From Helianthus annuus (taxonomy: Eukaryota > Streptophyta > Magnoliopsida > Asterales > Asteraceae): a stretch of DNA of 64,000 nt. The position numbers and the translations under genes are program-made. The stretch lies in NCBI RefSeq assembly GCF_002127325.2, contig NC_035449.2:82927657-82991656 (forward strand), written 5' to 3'. The first letter of the stretch is position 1. Every line of letters begins with the position of its first letter. The notes beneath the pieces were generated by a model, which made no database searches, was not told the DNA's origin, and saw nothing but the letters and a program-made list of their open reading frames with translations. Shown here piece after piece: positions 22,736 to 34,640 of this stretch.

Positions 22736-24037
22736 ATGAGTGGACGAGGAAACGGACGTGGCAACATCAACATGACTCAGGCTGAGTTGACAGACTTAAT
22801 CAACACCCGTGTGGCTGAGGCCTTAGCAGCCTATCAAGCTGGTCAGCAAGTGCAACCTCAACTCAACCAGCCTGCGTGTACATTCAAAATGTTTATGGAC
22901 TGTAAGCCACAGACCTTCACCGGGACCGAAGGGGCTGTGGGACTTCTGAGATGGTTCGAGAAAGCAGAGTCCGTGTTTGCTATCTGTAACTGCCCCGCTG
23001 GGGACAGGGTGAAATATGCTGCGGGTACCTTGGCGGATGGTGCCCTAACGTGGTGGAATGCCCAAGTGCAGTTGCTGGGCATTGAGGCAGCAAATGCCAC
23101 AACTTGGGATGATTTTAAAGAGCTGATCAGGGAAGAGTATTGTCCTCGGGATGAGATCCAGAAGTTGGAAAACGAGTACTACGACTTGAAGATGGTTGGA
23201 TCTGAAATCGAAGCGTATGTGAAGCGATCGTATGAATTGGCCGACATGTGCCCGAACTTGTCCCGGCCTATGTCTCGGAGGATTGAGCTATTCGTCAAGG
23301 GGCTGCCTTCGCGTGTAAAGAGTTTAGTCACCGCAGCCCATCTCAATGACTTGACACAAATTGTTCGTTTGACCCACAAGATTGTGGATCAAGAGGTGGA
23401 GAGTAACTCGTTACCACCGCGTGTTTCAGCCACTACTACTGCACCCACTGCCACTGTGTCCGCTAATGATAACAAGCGGAAGTGGGATGACTATGACAAA
23501 GCATCTAGCGCGGGTCAGACTCAGAAAAGGCCAGACAATAGTAGCAACCGCAGTATCAGCCAGTCGTTTCCTGTCAATCAAGGCCAGGGAAGTAGCCAAA
23601 GTCAGGGTTCGTATGCAGGGAAGAAGCCGCGATGTAACAAGTGCGGCTATCATCACTTCGGGCAGTGTGGACGAACATGTAACAGGTGTGGTAAAGCAGG
23701 CCACGAAGCCAAAGATTGTAGAGCCCCACAGCCCAGACATCAGCAACAACAGAACCAGCTGAATCAGAATCAGAACAACAACAACCAAGGAAATGGGAAC
23801 AACAATGGGGGTAACAACGACGACAATGGTGCTAGGGGACGTGTCTTCGTGATCGGTCAGGGTGAGTTTCTACTTGACGACTTTTATGTTACTGTTTTAT
23901 TTGATTCGGGTGCCGATACTAGTTTCGTGTCTTTAAAAGTTAGTCAAATGCTTAATCGTACCCCAACACTTTTGAACACCAAGCACATAGTAGAACTAGC
24001 AAGCGGTAAAAGTCTAGAGGCCACACACATAGTTTAG
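22736..24037 (+). CDS. Intronless Gag and partial protease of element F
   Basis: A 433-residue frame starts MSGRGNGRGNINM. It carries the same Gag as element [12 protein letters not shown] core, knuckles [12 protein letters not shown] and CNRCGKAGHEAKDC, then a Gln/Asn linker. The A intron position (after YQAG) is precisely closed. The second CCHC knuckle of A has been lost in a deletion in the linker. Protease begins [12 protein letters not shown] and stops at THIV with TAG; a little more protease-like reading (SIDLIPIVL) follows before the 3' end. Packaging without its own polymerase implies help in trans. Confidence 0.88.
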   Translation: MSGRGNGRGNINMTQAELTDLINTRVAEALAAYQAGQQVQPQLNQPACTFKMFMDCKPQTFTGTEGAVGLLRWFEKAESVFAICNCPAGDRVKYAAGTLADGALTWWNAQVQLLGIEAANATTWDDFKELIREEYCPRDEIQKLENEYYDLKMVGSEIEAYVKRSYELADMCPNLSRPMSRRIELFVKGLPSRVKSLVTAAHLNDLTQIVRLTHKIVDQEVESNSLPPRVSATTTAPTATVSANDNKRKWDDYDKASSAGQTQKRPDNSSNRSISQSFPVNQGQGSSQSQGSYAGKKPRCNKCGYHHFGQCGRTCNRCGKAGHEAKDCRAPQPRHQQQQNQLNQNQNNNNQGNGNNNGGNNDDNGARGRVFVIGQGEFLLDDFYVTVLFDSGADTSFVSLKVSQMLNRTPTLLNTKHIVELASGKSLEATHIV

Positions 24038-24098
24038 GGTTGTAATCTTGTTCTTGCTGATCAGACCTTTTCTATCGACCTCATTCCTATCGTTCTGT

Positions 24099-24238
24099 GG
24101 AATTTCGGGACGAAATTCCAAACCAACGGGGGAAGGATGTGACACCCCAGGAAAACCAGGAAACCACGCAACCAAACTAGCCTCCTCAGCGGCCACGTGC
24201 TAAATTTCGGGACGAAATTTCTTTCAACTTGGGGATGA
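24099..24238 (+). other. Duplicated pre-LTR stem-loop and polypurine tract of element F
   Basis: Two copies of the palindrome lie in tandem: GGAATTTCG-GGA-CGAAATTCC at 24099-24119 and AAATTTCG-GGA-CGAAATTT at 24202-24220. Between them GGATGTGACACCCCAGG looks like a former LTR start. The second copy leads into ACTTGGGGATGA and the LTR. Confidence 0.7.
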
Positions 24239-26548
24239 TGTGACAACCCATAACTTCGAGGTAGCAACCGTTCGTCTTCTTATTTATAAGCGAACCTGAT
24301 ACTTATTTTATTTGACGACGTAATTGTATATTTAACTAAATTTTATTATAAGTTTATATTATACAAACCATAATTTAAAAACCGAATTCTTATTCTTTTG
24401 AACCGACCCAAACCGCTTGAATCAAATTACATGTATAGCGTGTCGATTCAACTCGCTCGCGTAACTCGGGATTCGAGAGTTCCGAACCTCAGCCCAGTTC
24501 TATATACATATGTTATTTGGATTGGTTGTGATCGTGTAGATATGTGTATTATAACAACTACAAATATAAATATAGGTATTATAACAACAATCAACATGAC
24601 CGAGGGCTGCTACACATTCTTGTCCACTTCAGTATTGGGTTATTATTCATGAGGGCATGCAATGGAATTGCCCTCACATCCCTGTTCTATGTTCACGGCC
24701 CAACCCCAATCCTTATTATCTTCGGCCCACACCGATCCCCATCAACCGCCATTCACAATTTACGTATAAGATGGATATATTGTTATATCCTTACCCCAAA
24801 AACTAAACCATACGGTAGTGGATATCTTTCCCCCTTCGAAGCATCTATTCATCCGATAGAACCTCTGGTTAGTGCGATTGCTTGTAGTTTTTGTTGCGCA
24901 TGTGATGATTAAATACTGATTTATTTTATACAAGTTCTTATTGTGCATGTGATGGTATGTAGGTAAGTTGTCAGCTTGTGTTCTTTATTGCATAGGAGTT
25001 AGTTAATGCTTGTCTGATTCCATGCCATGATTAATCCATGTGTTGTACAAAAATCGGTCCAATCATGTGGACTAATATTGAGTGGCCATGTGGTTGCTAG
25101 TTAGGGAATGAATTGTATAAAGGAACATGCAAATGCTTGGTATGGAAATATTAGATAGGGATATAGTATACAAAAAAAAAACGGTCCAATAGCATGGAAT
25201 CAATAGTTAGTGGCCGCCCATGTGTTCTTAATTTCATGTGACCTTAATGGCGGCCTAATAGGGTGGAGATTAGAATTCTAGTTGTCGCCCATTATGTGAT
25301 TTAGTCAAGGACTTTATCATCATGCCATGTGAATTCTTGTCTCATATTTGGTCAATTCGCATATAACACAACAACAGTCTTGTCGGCCAGTGAAAGTAAT
25401 AATAGCTGATTTGAATATCAAAATCCAAATCAAGACCCACTAACTATTCGGTCCAATCATGTGATGATTGTGTTGGACAAGTATTCATCTTAAATTCAAT
25501 TATTATTATACTATTTTCTAATTTGTAAGAAGCAATGATGATATTAATTATATTCGGGGCTCTACTGTGCACTCGGGTTAGGACTTTGGGGTTAGAATAG
25601 TGCATGTTACACTTTGCTAAAGTTGCATAATTCAATAACTTGAATGGTATTATTATTTCGGTGCTACTTGTGGAATGTGGTGTATTATGTATGTATGCTA
25701 GTTCATGTGTAGATAAGCAATATGTGAGTATGATATAGTTAGCATGCGATTCCTAGGTACTATGTGTTATTCATTGGTGAATGTGACCGTATTTGAATAA
25801 TGAGCCTAATGATTAAATGGAATAATAGGGTGTGACCAGTTTAATAACTAAAACAAGTGAAATATTCTGCCGAGCAAATCAAGGTGAGTTCATTGCATTT
25901 TCTCAAGCATGCGTCCCGGTGGTTTGGGACAACTGGTAAACATTGGACGGGAAACATTGGGTAAACAACTTAATCGGTTTTGGTTATTGCCTGGAGGGCA
26001 ATGGGGGTAATTAGTTGATAGCGCTATTAGGTGGGAAACCTCACACCGGGCCGTAAGGACGGGCGTGAACTAATTATCTGGGTATCGCTATGGTTGTTAG
26101 AGGCACACTCCTCGGATACATATGGGCACACTCCCTAGGGTATCTAACGTGAACGACATCGTATCACAACATTGAATCGCATTAACATACATATGGTAAC
26201 ATAACTTGTTAACAAAACCTTGAACTCACCAGCGTAGTCTGACACACTTGTTTACATGCTTGTAGGTGATTACTGAAGGAATCTGGGAACTTGCCGTCTG
26301 ATGCTGCTGGAGTGGTTATGGTCATAATAAACAATTGTGTTGATTTGGTTTTCATTCATTTACGCACTTATACATTTATGCTTCCGCTCAGTATTTTGGT
26401 TTTGGTTTAACTTTTCAAACGATACATTTCTTTCAAATGGGGTATTTTAATACATTATGACTTGTGTTTGATATGATTGGTGGCTCTTTGTTGGATCGTT
26501 GCACCTCCAATAGGGACATACCCTAGGTGGTAATTTGGGGGTGTGACA
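24239..26548 (+). repeat. 3' LTR of element F
   Basis: TGTGACAACCC to GGGGGTGTGACA, 2310 bp, nearly identical to 19904-22207. Confidence 0.92.
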
Positions 26549-26831
26549 CGGGAGCTGCTTGTTATCAATATAGGATCTTGCAAATCCTTAGGATGCCTAA
26601 AATTCTCTTAAACATCATTTTGAACATTTATTAGATCCGCCTGTGGATCCTTTAATACCACCGTCTGTATAATTATTATTTTGAACTTTGAACATTCTGT
26701 CTGTATTAGTAATTTCATTCCAAGCCTTCCGTTGTGCTATAATTGTGTTTAATTTTCTATGATGATATCAACTACGTCACGATACTCCCCACCGAGCGCA
26801 CCGGGTTTCGTGGAAATATCGGGGTGTGACA
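26549..26831 (+). repeat. Probable right part of the 3' LTR of element B
   Basis: A 283-bp stretch ending ATCGGGGTGTGACA, a typical LTR end for these elements, follows element F immediately. As F interrupts B's LTR, this is most simply the missing right part. No second B LTR exists here to confirm it. Confidence 0.5.
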
Positions 26832-26940
26832 TATAAACATAAAGGACAAAGTGTAATTCTCTCTCTTAAATATATAATCTTTCAAATTTTCTACTAGTCT
26901 TAAATAATACTAAAAAGAACTTTATAATAACTACAAATTA
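26832..26940. other. Short AT-rich spacer between B and the LINE
   Basis: No gene or repeat recognised. ATAACTACAAATTA at 26927-26940 resembles ATAACTGTCAAATTA after the LINE's poly-A and may be a worn target duplication. Confidence 0.4.
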
Positions 26941-26965
26941 TATTTAACTTGTTAACAAAGGGAGA

Positions 26966-28626
26966 ATGTGGGGACGCGACGAGAGGAATGGCGGCAATTG
27001 GACGAATGTAATTTATCGGAAAAGGAGGGATGAAGCAACAACCTTTTACGTAACAAACCTTCCAGGGGGGTTTCACAAACGCTACTTTGGAAGGCCTTCC
27101 AGCCCTATGGTGTGATTAAGGATGCCTACGTCGCTCGAAAGCGAGATTGCAGGGGAAATTACTTTGGATTCGTGAGGTATGTGGGGTAGTTGATATAAAC
27201 TCGACGTTATAGGATATGAATACCATTAAGATTTATGAGGCCAAGTTGAGTGTTTCTTTTGCAAAATTCGATAAAAACCACAACAAATTCAATCACAATC
27301 TACCATAGGAGAAGGCAAGACTGGTTGTATATATGCAACAGTAGAAGGCTCCCGCTGCCTAGTTCCCACAGTCAAGAACCCAGGCAGTTCACTTGCAGGC
27401 TGGTACATCTAACAGGCGATCTTTCAGGAATGTTGTGGATCCGGCCCATAAGGGTATGGTGAAAAAACTGAAGGTCGTGGAGGCGAGGGAAATAATTGTA
27501 ACTTACCCGAATCACTGTATGATGCGTAGTAGAAGTAAAGGATGTCATCGGTCTTGAAGAGATGAGAACTTGTCTCGACGTAGGAGGTTACACGAAGAAC
27601 CCCGTTTGTTACCTAGGACGGCTTAAGTGTATGGTGGTTTTCAAAGAAAAACGGTATGCACTATAGTTTATTGATAAGGAGGCTCAGGCTTGGAGTAGTG
27701 TGATTGTAAATGCAGAGCTGTGGAACGGGTAGGAGCTCGTATACAAAAGATTAGCCTGGATCAAAGTAGAAGGGGTTCTGGTCCATCTCAGGGATAATAA
27801 ACTGTATGACCGAATTGTTGAGCAATTCGGCAGGCTAGTAGGTATATCAGACTTCTCATGGGAGTGCTCGGATAACTCAAGTAGTCATTGTTATGTTATG
27901 ACGGATAAGGGTAAAAGAGTTGACAAGGAAGTCATTGTGTCGTGGTACGATCATCGGTATAAAGTGTGGGTAACTGAGGAATCTAATCCTTGTTTTCATA
28001 CTATCATAAGGGAGTTATCGTCGGCCTATAAATCACCGGTGACGAACTCGAAAGGGTCAGTTGCCGGAGAAAACATAGAAGAATACAAGGGCGAGATTAT
28101 TAGATATGAGGGCGACGACCAACCCGCCGGTGACGGTGGTTGTCAACCGCCGGTTCAGGAAGACGAAGAGGTGACGTTCCGGATGGAAACTGAATCGGTG
28201 GTGAGAGAAGACCACGTGCATGGGGATAATCTTTTAGGTAGAATCAATGAGGTAGGGGTAGGGGTTATGTTGCAGGAACCAAGTAGGAACTTTACGGCGC
28301 AAGATGTGGCATCTGTGGACCCTACTCTAGAGACTCCAATACAAAATAGGGACTTTGGGCCTAAAAATGTGATGGGCCTAAGTAATCAGAAGAGTGCTCG
28401 TAAAAGGACTTGGTGTCAAAGGAGCCCAGGTTCTGGGAGCCCACTTAACATTAATCTAGATCTGTATAACAATTATCCAACAGTTGAGGAAGGATGTTCT
28501 TTTGACTTAAACGATACAGCTGGGGGCTCTGGGGAAAACACAACAGCCATGGAAATAGCACCTACAAAGGTTTTGAATGGTGAAACAACACAGACGAGAC
28601 CAGTGAGCGGCCGACGAATCCCCTAG
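26966..28626 (+). pseudogene. LINE ORF1 (RRM RNA-binding protein), degraded
   Basis: From ATG 26966 a tryptophan/arginine-rich start leads to an RRM-like fold. RNP2 reads FYVTNLP and, after a frameshift near 27085, RNP1 reads NYFGFVRY. A middle part resembles the plant DUF4283-type region (AWIKVEGVLVHLRDNKLYD, then VGISDFSWE). The last open stretch, 27898-28626, is an acidic hydrophilic C-terminal region of 242 residues. ORF1 proteins bind LINE RNA. Several stops and shifts between 27180 and 27900 make it non-functional. Confidence 0.7.
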
Positions 28627-28784
28627 GTGACACAACTGGGGTTAATTCGAAACAAGGGAATTGTGCCATTCTAGAGACGGAGGCTACTGTAGCAGTTGGA
28701 ACCAAGGTCGGTTTCAGGTTGAATGGCTTCTAGAACTAGGTTAGTGAAATGGTAATTGGTGAAGGTGAACCAATTAGTCATCCA

Positions 28785-28929
28785 TGAATTTTTTATTAGT
28801 AAATTTAAATTTTTGGGGTAGATATTTTGGCGGTTCATGAGACAAAATTGGGGGGGGGGGGGGTATTACTGAATTTATGTTCAACAACTTATGGGGTCGA
28901 TCAATTTTTGAAGCAGATGGGGTTGATGC
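28785..28929 (+). pseudogene. LINE ORF2, endonuclease N-terminus
   Basis: Starts MNFLLVN, as usual for plant LINE ORF2, then ILAVHETK after a frame change. It is interrupted by a run of 14 G near 28850, continues FMFNNLWGRSIFEADGVDA, and breaks off exactly at the target site of element D. Confidence 0.65.
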
Positions 28930-31251
28930 TGTGACAACCCTCACAAATCCAGGTATCCGTACAGATTAATTAATATTTAATTAGTGCTTAATTACTGTGA
29001 TTGATTACAATTATGAATAAACTGCCTTTTGTTTTCTGATACATACATACTCATGCATCATACTTTATTACTGTCACTCCATTTATTACACACAAACCAT
29101 AGTGACAAACTTGATGCACAAAAGCACAGCTAGCACAGTGAGTGGATAACCCAGTAAACATGCTGACATTGCCAGCACTAGACAGACATTATTTTGAGGC
29201 TGGTATGAGCCAGGAATAGATCACTACACTAGTAAGGAGTGTAGGGAGGTGAGGACCATAAAACTGCGTCACTAGGTGATAGTTATAGTGACCGGAAGTG
29301 CCTAAAACATACTTTAAGTGCAAAATTCTGCACTAAATACCAAAATTCAGCATTTAACAATGCTAGTAAAGTGCAAAAACTTAGCAAAATAGTTCCAGAC
29401 ACTTTCCAAAGTGTTGGGAATTTATTGTATCACTAAAAACAATATAAACGACACTTTAAAGCTTTATTTAGCACTTTAACGGATCAATAACCAACCGAAC
29501 AACCGGACTTTACCCGGAACATAAAAATATTGCCAAACACACTGTTTTTACTTTTCTGAGCTAGTTAGGGTCCCCGAACACCCTAACACACCTTATATTA
29601 TAACACACACCTTAATACACTAATTAAACACTTGAAACATAACTAATAAGTAACTAGTTCCATTGCATCCCAACCCTATACCCCCCCCCACTTCGACGGT
29701 TACAAGGGGTGGGACACCGCCTTGCTTTCTTTTGAATATTATATTTGTTATGTTGGACAATAAGAGAACATTTTACATATTGGATAATGTATGATCTTGG
29801 TTTATAAATTGACCCACACGACTTCCAACTTCTCACTTCCAAACATCAAACAACAAACTTCTCCTCTTCCCTCTTCTCTTAGTTACGGCCACCACCACCA
29901 CCACCTCACCATACTACCACCACCATCAAGTCTTGTTCAATCATTTTACATACACACAAAGGTGTAAGGAGTCCTACAAACAAGCTTGGTGCACTCAGAA
30001 GTTCAAGGACCGCTCTTGTTTTCTTTTATCCACCACTTTTACGCCTTGTTTCTCCCCTAGCCTTGTGCTAGTAGTAAGTGTTCTAAAACATCATCTTGTT
30101 CTTGATTTTAGTGGTTAATAGATGGTTGAATGATGAAATGATAAGAAACTCTAATGAACATAATCTAAAATCTTGAACATAAGTGTTAAAGGGTGGATAA
30201 AGAGAAGATATATGGGTAAATCATGTAGATCTTGTGTAGTTATGATTATTTGATGTTGTTTGTTAGTAGAAGTAGGATGGATCATCATCTAGACATACTA
30301 GATCATGTTCAAGAACATGAACTAGAAAGATGTAAGTGTTAGAAACATGAAGGATGATGAAACCATCCACCCATGAACTTGAAACTTGAATAAACATAAT
30401 TTTTCTCGAAAAATAAGGTTACAAACTTGTAGATCTAAAGATCTACAAGTGGTTTTTCGGAAGAACCAAGCGAAAAATATTAGTTTTGCTAAAACCCGGA
30501 TCTTGTAAGAACTAAAAGCATTTTTGGTAAATAAACAAGTGTATGAACACTTGTATAACAAGAAAATTGACAAAGAAATATTTTTGTAAATTATGACTAG
30601 AAGTTGTTAAACTTCAAAATCATTAAAAATAAAGTTTTTAAGAAACTAAACTTATTTTTAAAGATAACAAGACCTACTAAACATGTTAGTAATTTACTAC
30701 ATATTTTTACAAACCTTCAAGTTCATGAGTTTATGATTTAGTCTTATTTTTGTCAAGATTAGTGATTAAATATTGGATGTTGTTGATTGTTAAATTGTTT
30801 GATTGATTTTACAGAAGAAAATGGTATGCTAAAAGCATGGGCACCACCATTTACAGAGGAACTCTGGCGAAATTTTTCTAAAAATACAACACTTAGAAAT
30901 ATTTTTCTAGTAAATATTTATAAATATATTTTTAACTTGGTTTTCAAAATAAACTTCGCCATGATTTTTATTTCAAAACTTACCAAGCATCGGAGGTGGA
31001 TTTTCGTAAATAAAACTTGATAAATATATATTTGCAATATATATTTTTAGTAAAACGCTTGTGTGATTATGTGATTATTTTGTGAACTAGATATATATTA
31101 TTTTTAGGGTAAAAATAATATAACTTGAAAACACCGTGAAATTACGACTCCAAAATAATACCAACGCTCTCACAAAATAATTATATAAGTTATACAAGTA
31201 TTGTTATTACCACGCGAACTTTAAAACGTAACTTATGTATATTTCGGAAAA

Positions 31252-31363
31252 ATACTCTTATTAGTATACTTTTGGTGAAATATTATTTTGGAAAACTTAT
31301 GAAATAAAATATAATATTTTTGGGAAAAATATATATATTTTGGAATTAAAACATTTTAGGCGA
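31252..31363 (+). repeat. 112-bp D-LTR segment duplicated on both sides of E (left copy)
   Basis: ATACTCTTATTAG through TTTTAGGCGA also occurs at 36950-37060, just right of E, while the 3' LTR has it once (47237-47345). The duplication is far longer than the 5 bp made by an LTR-element integrase. Confidence 0.85.
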
Positions 31364-31372
31364 TCAAAATAA

Positions 31373-34072
31373 ATGTCTTTGTTGGGAATGGTGTTGGAAT
31401 CCTATAGTAGTTTTGTGGCCGGAAAGATCGGTAATCCAATGCTCACGAAAGAAGATTACGTTCAAATCGATGCTGAGGAAATGGAATTGATGGATATTAA
31501 ATGGTGCATGGCTAGTGTGTTGAGACGAGCTGAGAAATTTAAACAAATTACGGGAAGAGATGATTTCCGTGATGCAAATGTTTCAACTTTAGGCTTTGAT
31601 AAATCTAAAGTTACATGTTTTCGTTGCAGGGAAAAGGGGCATTTCAAGAAGGAATGCAAAAATCGTGAAGCTAGTGGAGCCCAGAATCCTTTTGGTAACA
31701 ACGATTATCACAAAAAGGTGATTTATCATCAAGTCACACCACCAGCACCGCATCAGGCACAAACTGCACACGGGAGAGATGTGATTGAAGGATCAAAAAG
31801 AGCATGTCTAGTTAATCAGGGCAAATATGATAATTTTAGCTGGGATAAATATCTTCCAACAAACAACAAAGTGTGTTTGGCAGAACAAGATGATGAAAAG
31901 TTGGCTGAAGGTTTCTATTGGGATAATTTTTGCCCAGATCAAGAACTCATGGCCAAAGAGATGTCCAAAGACACTTCAAATGTTAACGCTTTTATTGCAA
32001 CTGCCTATGACTTAAAATGTGCCGAAAAGTGCAGAAAAGTAATGGAAGCTGCTGAAGCAATACGGAGAAAGCTTGAAGAAGAAGAAGAAGAAGAGGAAGA
32101 GGAAGAGAGATTAAAAGCTGAAGCTGAAGCCGAGAAAAAGAGAAGAGCTGAATTTTTACGATCAAACAGAACAGTCAAGGATGTTCCTGAATTTGAAGTT
32201 AAAATTGATGCAGAACCTGTCAAAGTTCCTGAAAAGTGCATGAACTGTGATTCTTTAATCAAGCAGAACAATGAGTTGCTGCATAACATAAACAGATTAA
32301 AAGAATCCTATGATACAATGAACAGAGAAATCAACAAGTATACTGATTCAAACGGTGAACAAGCTGTAGCAATGAATACACTGAAGAGAGCTTACATAGG
32401 ACAGCTTGATAATGTCAATTTTCACATAAAGAAGTTTGCTGAGCTGGAAATAAAGCTGGAAACACAAAGAATCGAAACTGAAAGAGTCAACAAGTTATTA
32501 GAAAGTTACTCATGTTCTACTTTTGTTGTTGACAGGATTTATCTGATTGTGGAGAATTTGAAGACTTTTGAAGAAGTAAAGACTTCAGAAGAAGAGAAAT
32601 CTGTGATAGAAGACGAAGATAAAATGAAGATTTCTGGTAAGAAACCAAGGGTGGTCTACAATAGATGTCCGCCCCCGGTCGAAAATGGATATTCACCTCG
32701 AAATCCAAATTCCGAAAGAGTCGAAAAGGCAATAAACTTACAATGGGAGTCTGGGCCGTCAGATAACTTGCCAGAAAATATTGATGTCATATACACGTCA
32801 TCCGACATTGATCATGAGTCAAAGTTGATAAAAAGTGTGGTCGATCAGGTGTTAGATAAAGATGACATAGAGGAGTCAAAACCGGAGTCCAAATCCAAGT
32901 CAAAGTCTGAGTCCGATACGTCAAAGTCAACAGTCAAAAAGGACAAACGGGTTTATGATAAAGAGTTTTTGCTATCCAAATCTAATTTGGATGATGAAAC
33001 ATTCAAAGTGGCATATACTTTGAAAGATTCTGACAAATTATATTCTGATGAAATTTTTCCAATAAGAAGTGTCAGATTTGAAATGATTCAAAAGGTTTTC
33101 AAAATCACAGAAATCAATATTTCTGAAATAAAAGATTTAAATCTTTCTGGAAAACCTAAGCAATACACTTCAAGAGAACAACAAAGAATTAACAAGAAAA
33201 TGGGTTACAATTGTGGTTATAGTTTCCAAAAGAAACCAAACCATAATCGTAATTTCAAAAAGAAAGGATTAGGTTTTAATCAACCGAAAAATTATAAAAA
33301 TGAAAAAGTTTATAAACCAAAAACTGTGTTTGTTTCAGGAGAAACATCAGAGGCTGAGAAAGAAAAAATTTTCAGAAAGCAGACAAATCGAGAATTCCTT
33401 GCCAAAAAGCAGGAAGAGTTGAAGAAGAATGGTGTTTAGAAGAAGATTGAAAAGAGAACCTGTTTTCAGTGTAAAACTGTTGGTGATGTTGCTAAGGATT
33501 GTCCAAAGACATTCAAACCAAAACAGGAAGTCTCTGGTAAATTGAAAGAGAAAGTTGTCGAGAAAACTGAACTTTCAACCCGAAAGTTTACAGGCTTTGA
33601 AAATTCAAGTTTTGAAAAAGGAGAATGTTCAAAGAATGTTTTGAAAAGAAAAGAAGATTTGAAAAATCAAAAATGGGTTGTGAAAGGTTCAGGTAACAAT
33701 TCTGGTGATGAATCTGATTCCACAAAATCAGAGGAGCCAAGTGTTGAGAAAAATGTTGAAAAATCAGTTCCAACTATGAACGATGAAAATTTTCCACCTT
33801 TGCGTGCTGAAAATTTTATGAAGAAAGTTGGAAAAGTTGAAATTTCAAATCAATTTTATTCTGACAAGAAGAAATTTGATGTTGAAAAGACTTTCAACGG
33901 AAATGTGAAACGTATCTTTGGACAAATGGTCAATGGTAAGGCCAAAAGTGTCAAAGAATGTTATGCTTCTAAAAGACGTGTTCACAAGTCTGTTGAAAGA
34001 AAAGATGAAGAAGAAAATGTTGTTACACCCAAGGAAGGTCAGGCTTGGGTGGATATATTTTTCAAAGAGTAA
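31373..34072 (+). pseudogene. Gag of element E, 5'-truncated with one in-frame stop
   Basis: The frame opens in mid-Gag (MSLLGMVLESY), before the first knuckle CFRCREKGHFKKEC near residue 80. A glutamate-rich stretch (EEEEEEEEEE, about residues 236-245) and a coiled coil follow, then a lysine/serine-rich region. TAG at 33437-33439 interrupts; reading continues in phase with a second knuckle, CFQCKTVGDVAKDC. That knuckle has aspartate where CCHC needs histidine. The tail NFPPLRAEN and QAWVDIFFKE matches element C. The domain order is that of Asteraceae-type copia Gags known to me; the lineage name SIRE is inference. Confidence 0.8.
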
Positions 34073-34094
34073 AAACCTGACTTGCGAGAGATCC

Positions 34095-34640
34095 CAAGTT
34101 GGTAATCGTAGATCATGAATCGGCATTTTCTTAATCTACGTTTGTATAGTTGCAGGATTCGCTGGAACTCCCAGGTCTGTAAGAGAGGAGTAGGAATCGG
34201 CAGCTTGAGAATTCAACCAACAGATGGTAATTGGTTGAAAACAGGTTTGGGTTGTATGAGCGGAATCTAACACATAGTTGTAGGTGTTGTCTTCCGGTAA
34301 GCCACGAAGTGCTGCCGAAGTGTTGTCAGAGCTTGTAATTGCATCCGTGATCAATACAACAACAATTTAAAGTGAATCCAGCTGAAATCGCACCAAGAAA
34401 TTAGTTTCCGCCTCTTGTTTTGGATAGGAATTCTTCTGATCGACTCAATCAGGGCCGAAAACGATCCTACAAGTTGGTAATCGTGGATCATGAATCGTCG
34501 TTTTTCTTAATCTATGTTTGTATAGTTGCAGGATTTGCTGGAACTCCCATGTTTGTAAGAGATGAGTAGGAAGCGACACCTTGAGAATTCAACCAACAGA
34601 TGGTAATTGGTTGAAAAACAGGTTTGAGTTGTATGTTTAT
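34095..34640 (+). repeat. Duplicated internal block of E enclosing an LTR fragment
   Basis: A stretch of about 155 bp beginning AAGTTGGTAATCGT occurs at about 34094 and again at about 34470. Between them lies a piece (about 34248-34470) matching the last 223 bp of E's LTR (36727-36949), ending CGATCCTACA. The first joint falls on the shared string GGTTGTATG, the second on AAGTTGG, so both look microhomology-guided. Confidence 0.8.

Larger units (their letters stand above)
19904..26548 (+). mobile_element. Element F: non-autonomous Ty3/Gypsy deletion derivative with near-identical LTRs
   Basis: LTRs 19904-22207 and 24239-26548 differ at about seven positions over 2.3 kb by eye, indicating recent insertion. 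The 5' LTR lacks the first six bases (TGTGAC), and no target duplication is seen, so the left junction has been trimmed. The internal part has primer-binding site, leader, an intronless A-type gag, the start of protease, and then a direct jump to the 3' end. RT, RNase H and integrase are absent. It lies in the 3' LTR of B. Confidence 0.9.
9064..26831 (+). mobile_element. Ty3/Gypsy element B (Tekay-like), 5'-truncated, twice interrupted
   Basis: The element begins abruptly in protease at 9064 and continues through RT, is split by C at 10139, and resumes at 16057 with RNase H, integrase and chromodomain-like tail. Stem-loop and polypurine tract follow (18310-18347), then the 3' LTR from 18348. 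That LTR is split by element F and probably ends at 26831 (GGGGTGTGACA). Gag and 5' LTR are missing: the left boundary coincides with the start of a D-family LTR in opposite orientation. Confidence 0.82.

Noticed and set aside
26927..26940. Target duplication of the LINE
   Set aside because: Similarity to 51976-51990 is imperfect (one gap and a mismatch); kept only as a possibility.
27898..28626. A 242-codon ORF as an independent cellular gene
   Set aside because: It is the in-phase C-terminal part of LINE ORF1, directly before ORF2.
29933..30573. Small ORFs shared with 45915-46531
   Set aside because: Both sets are in the LTRs of element D and show no protein-family similarity.
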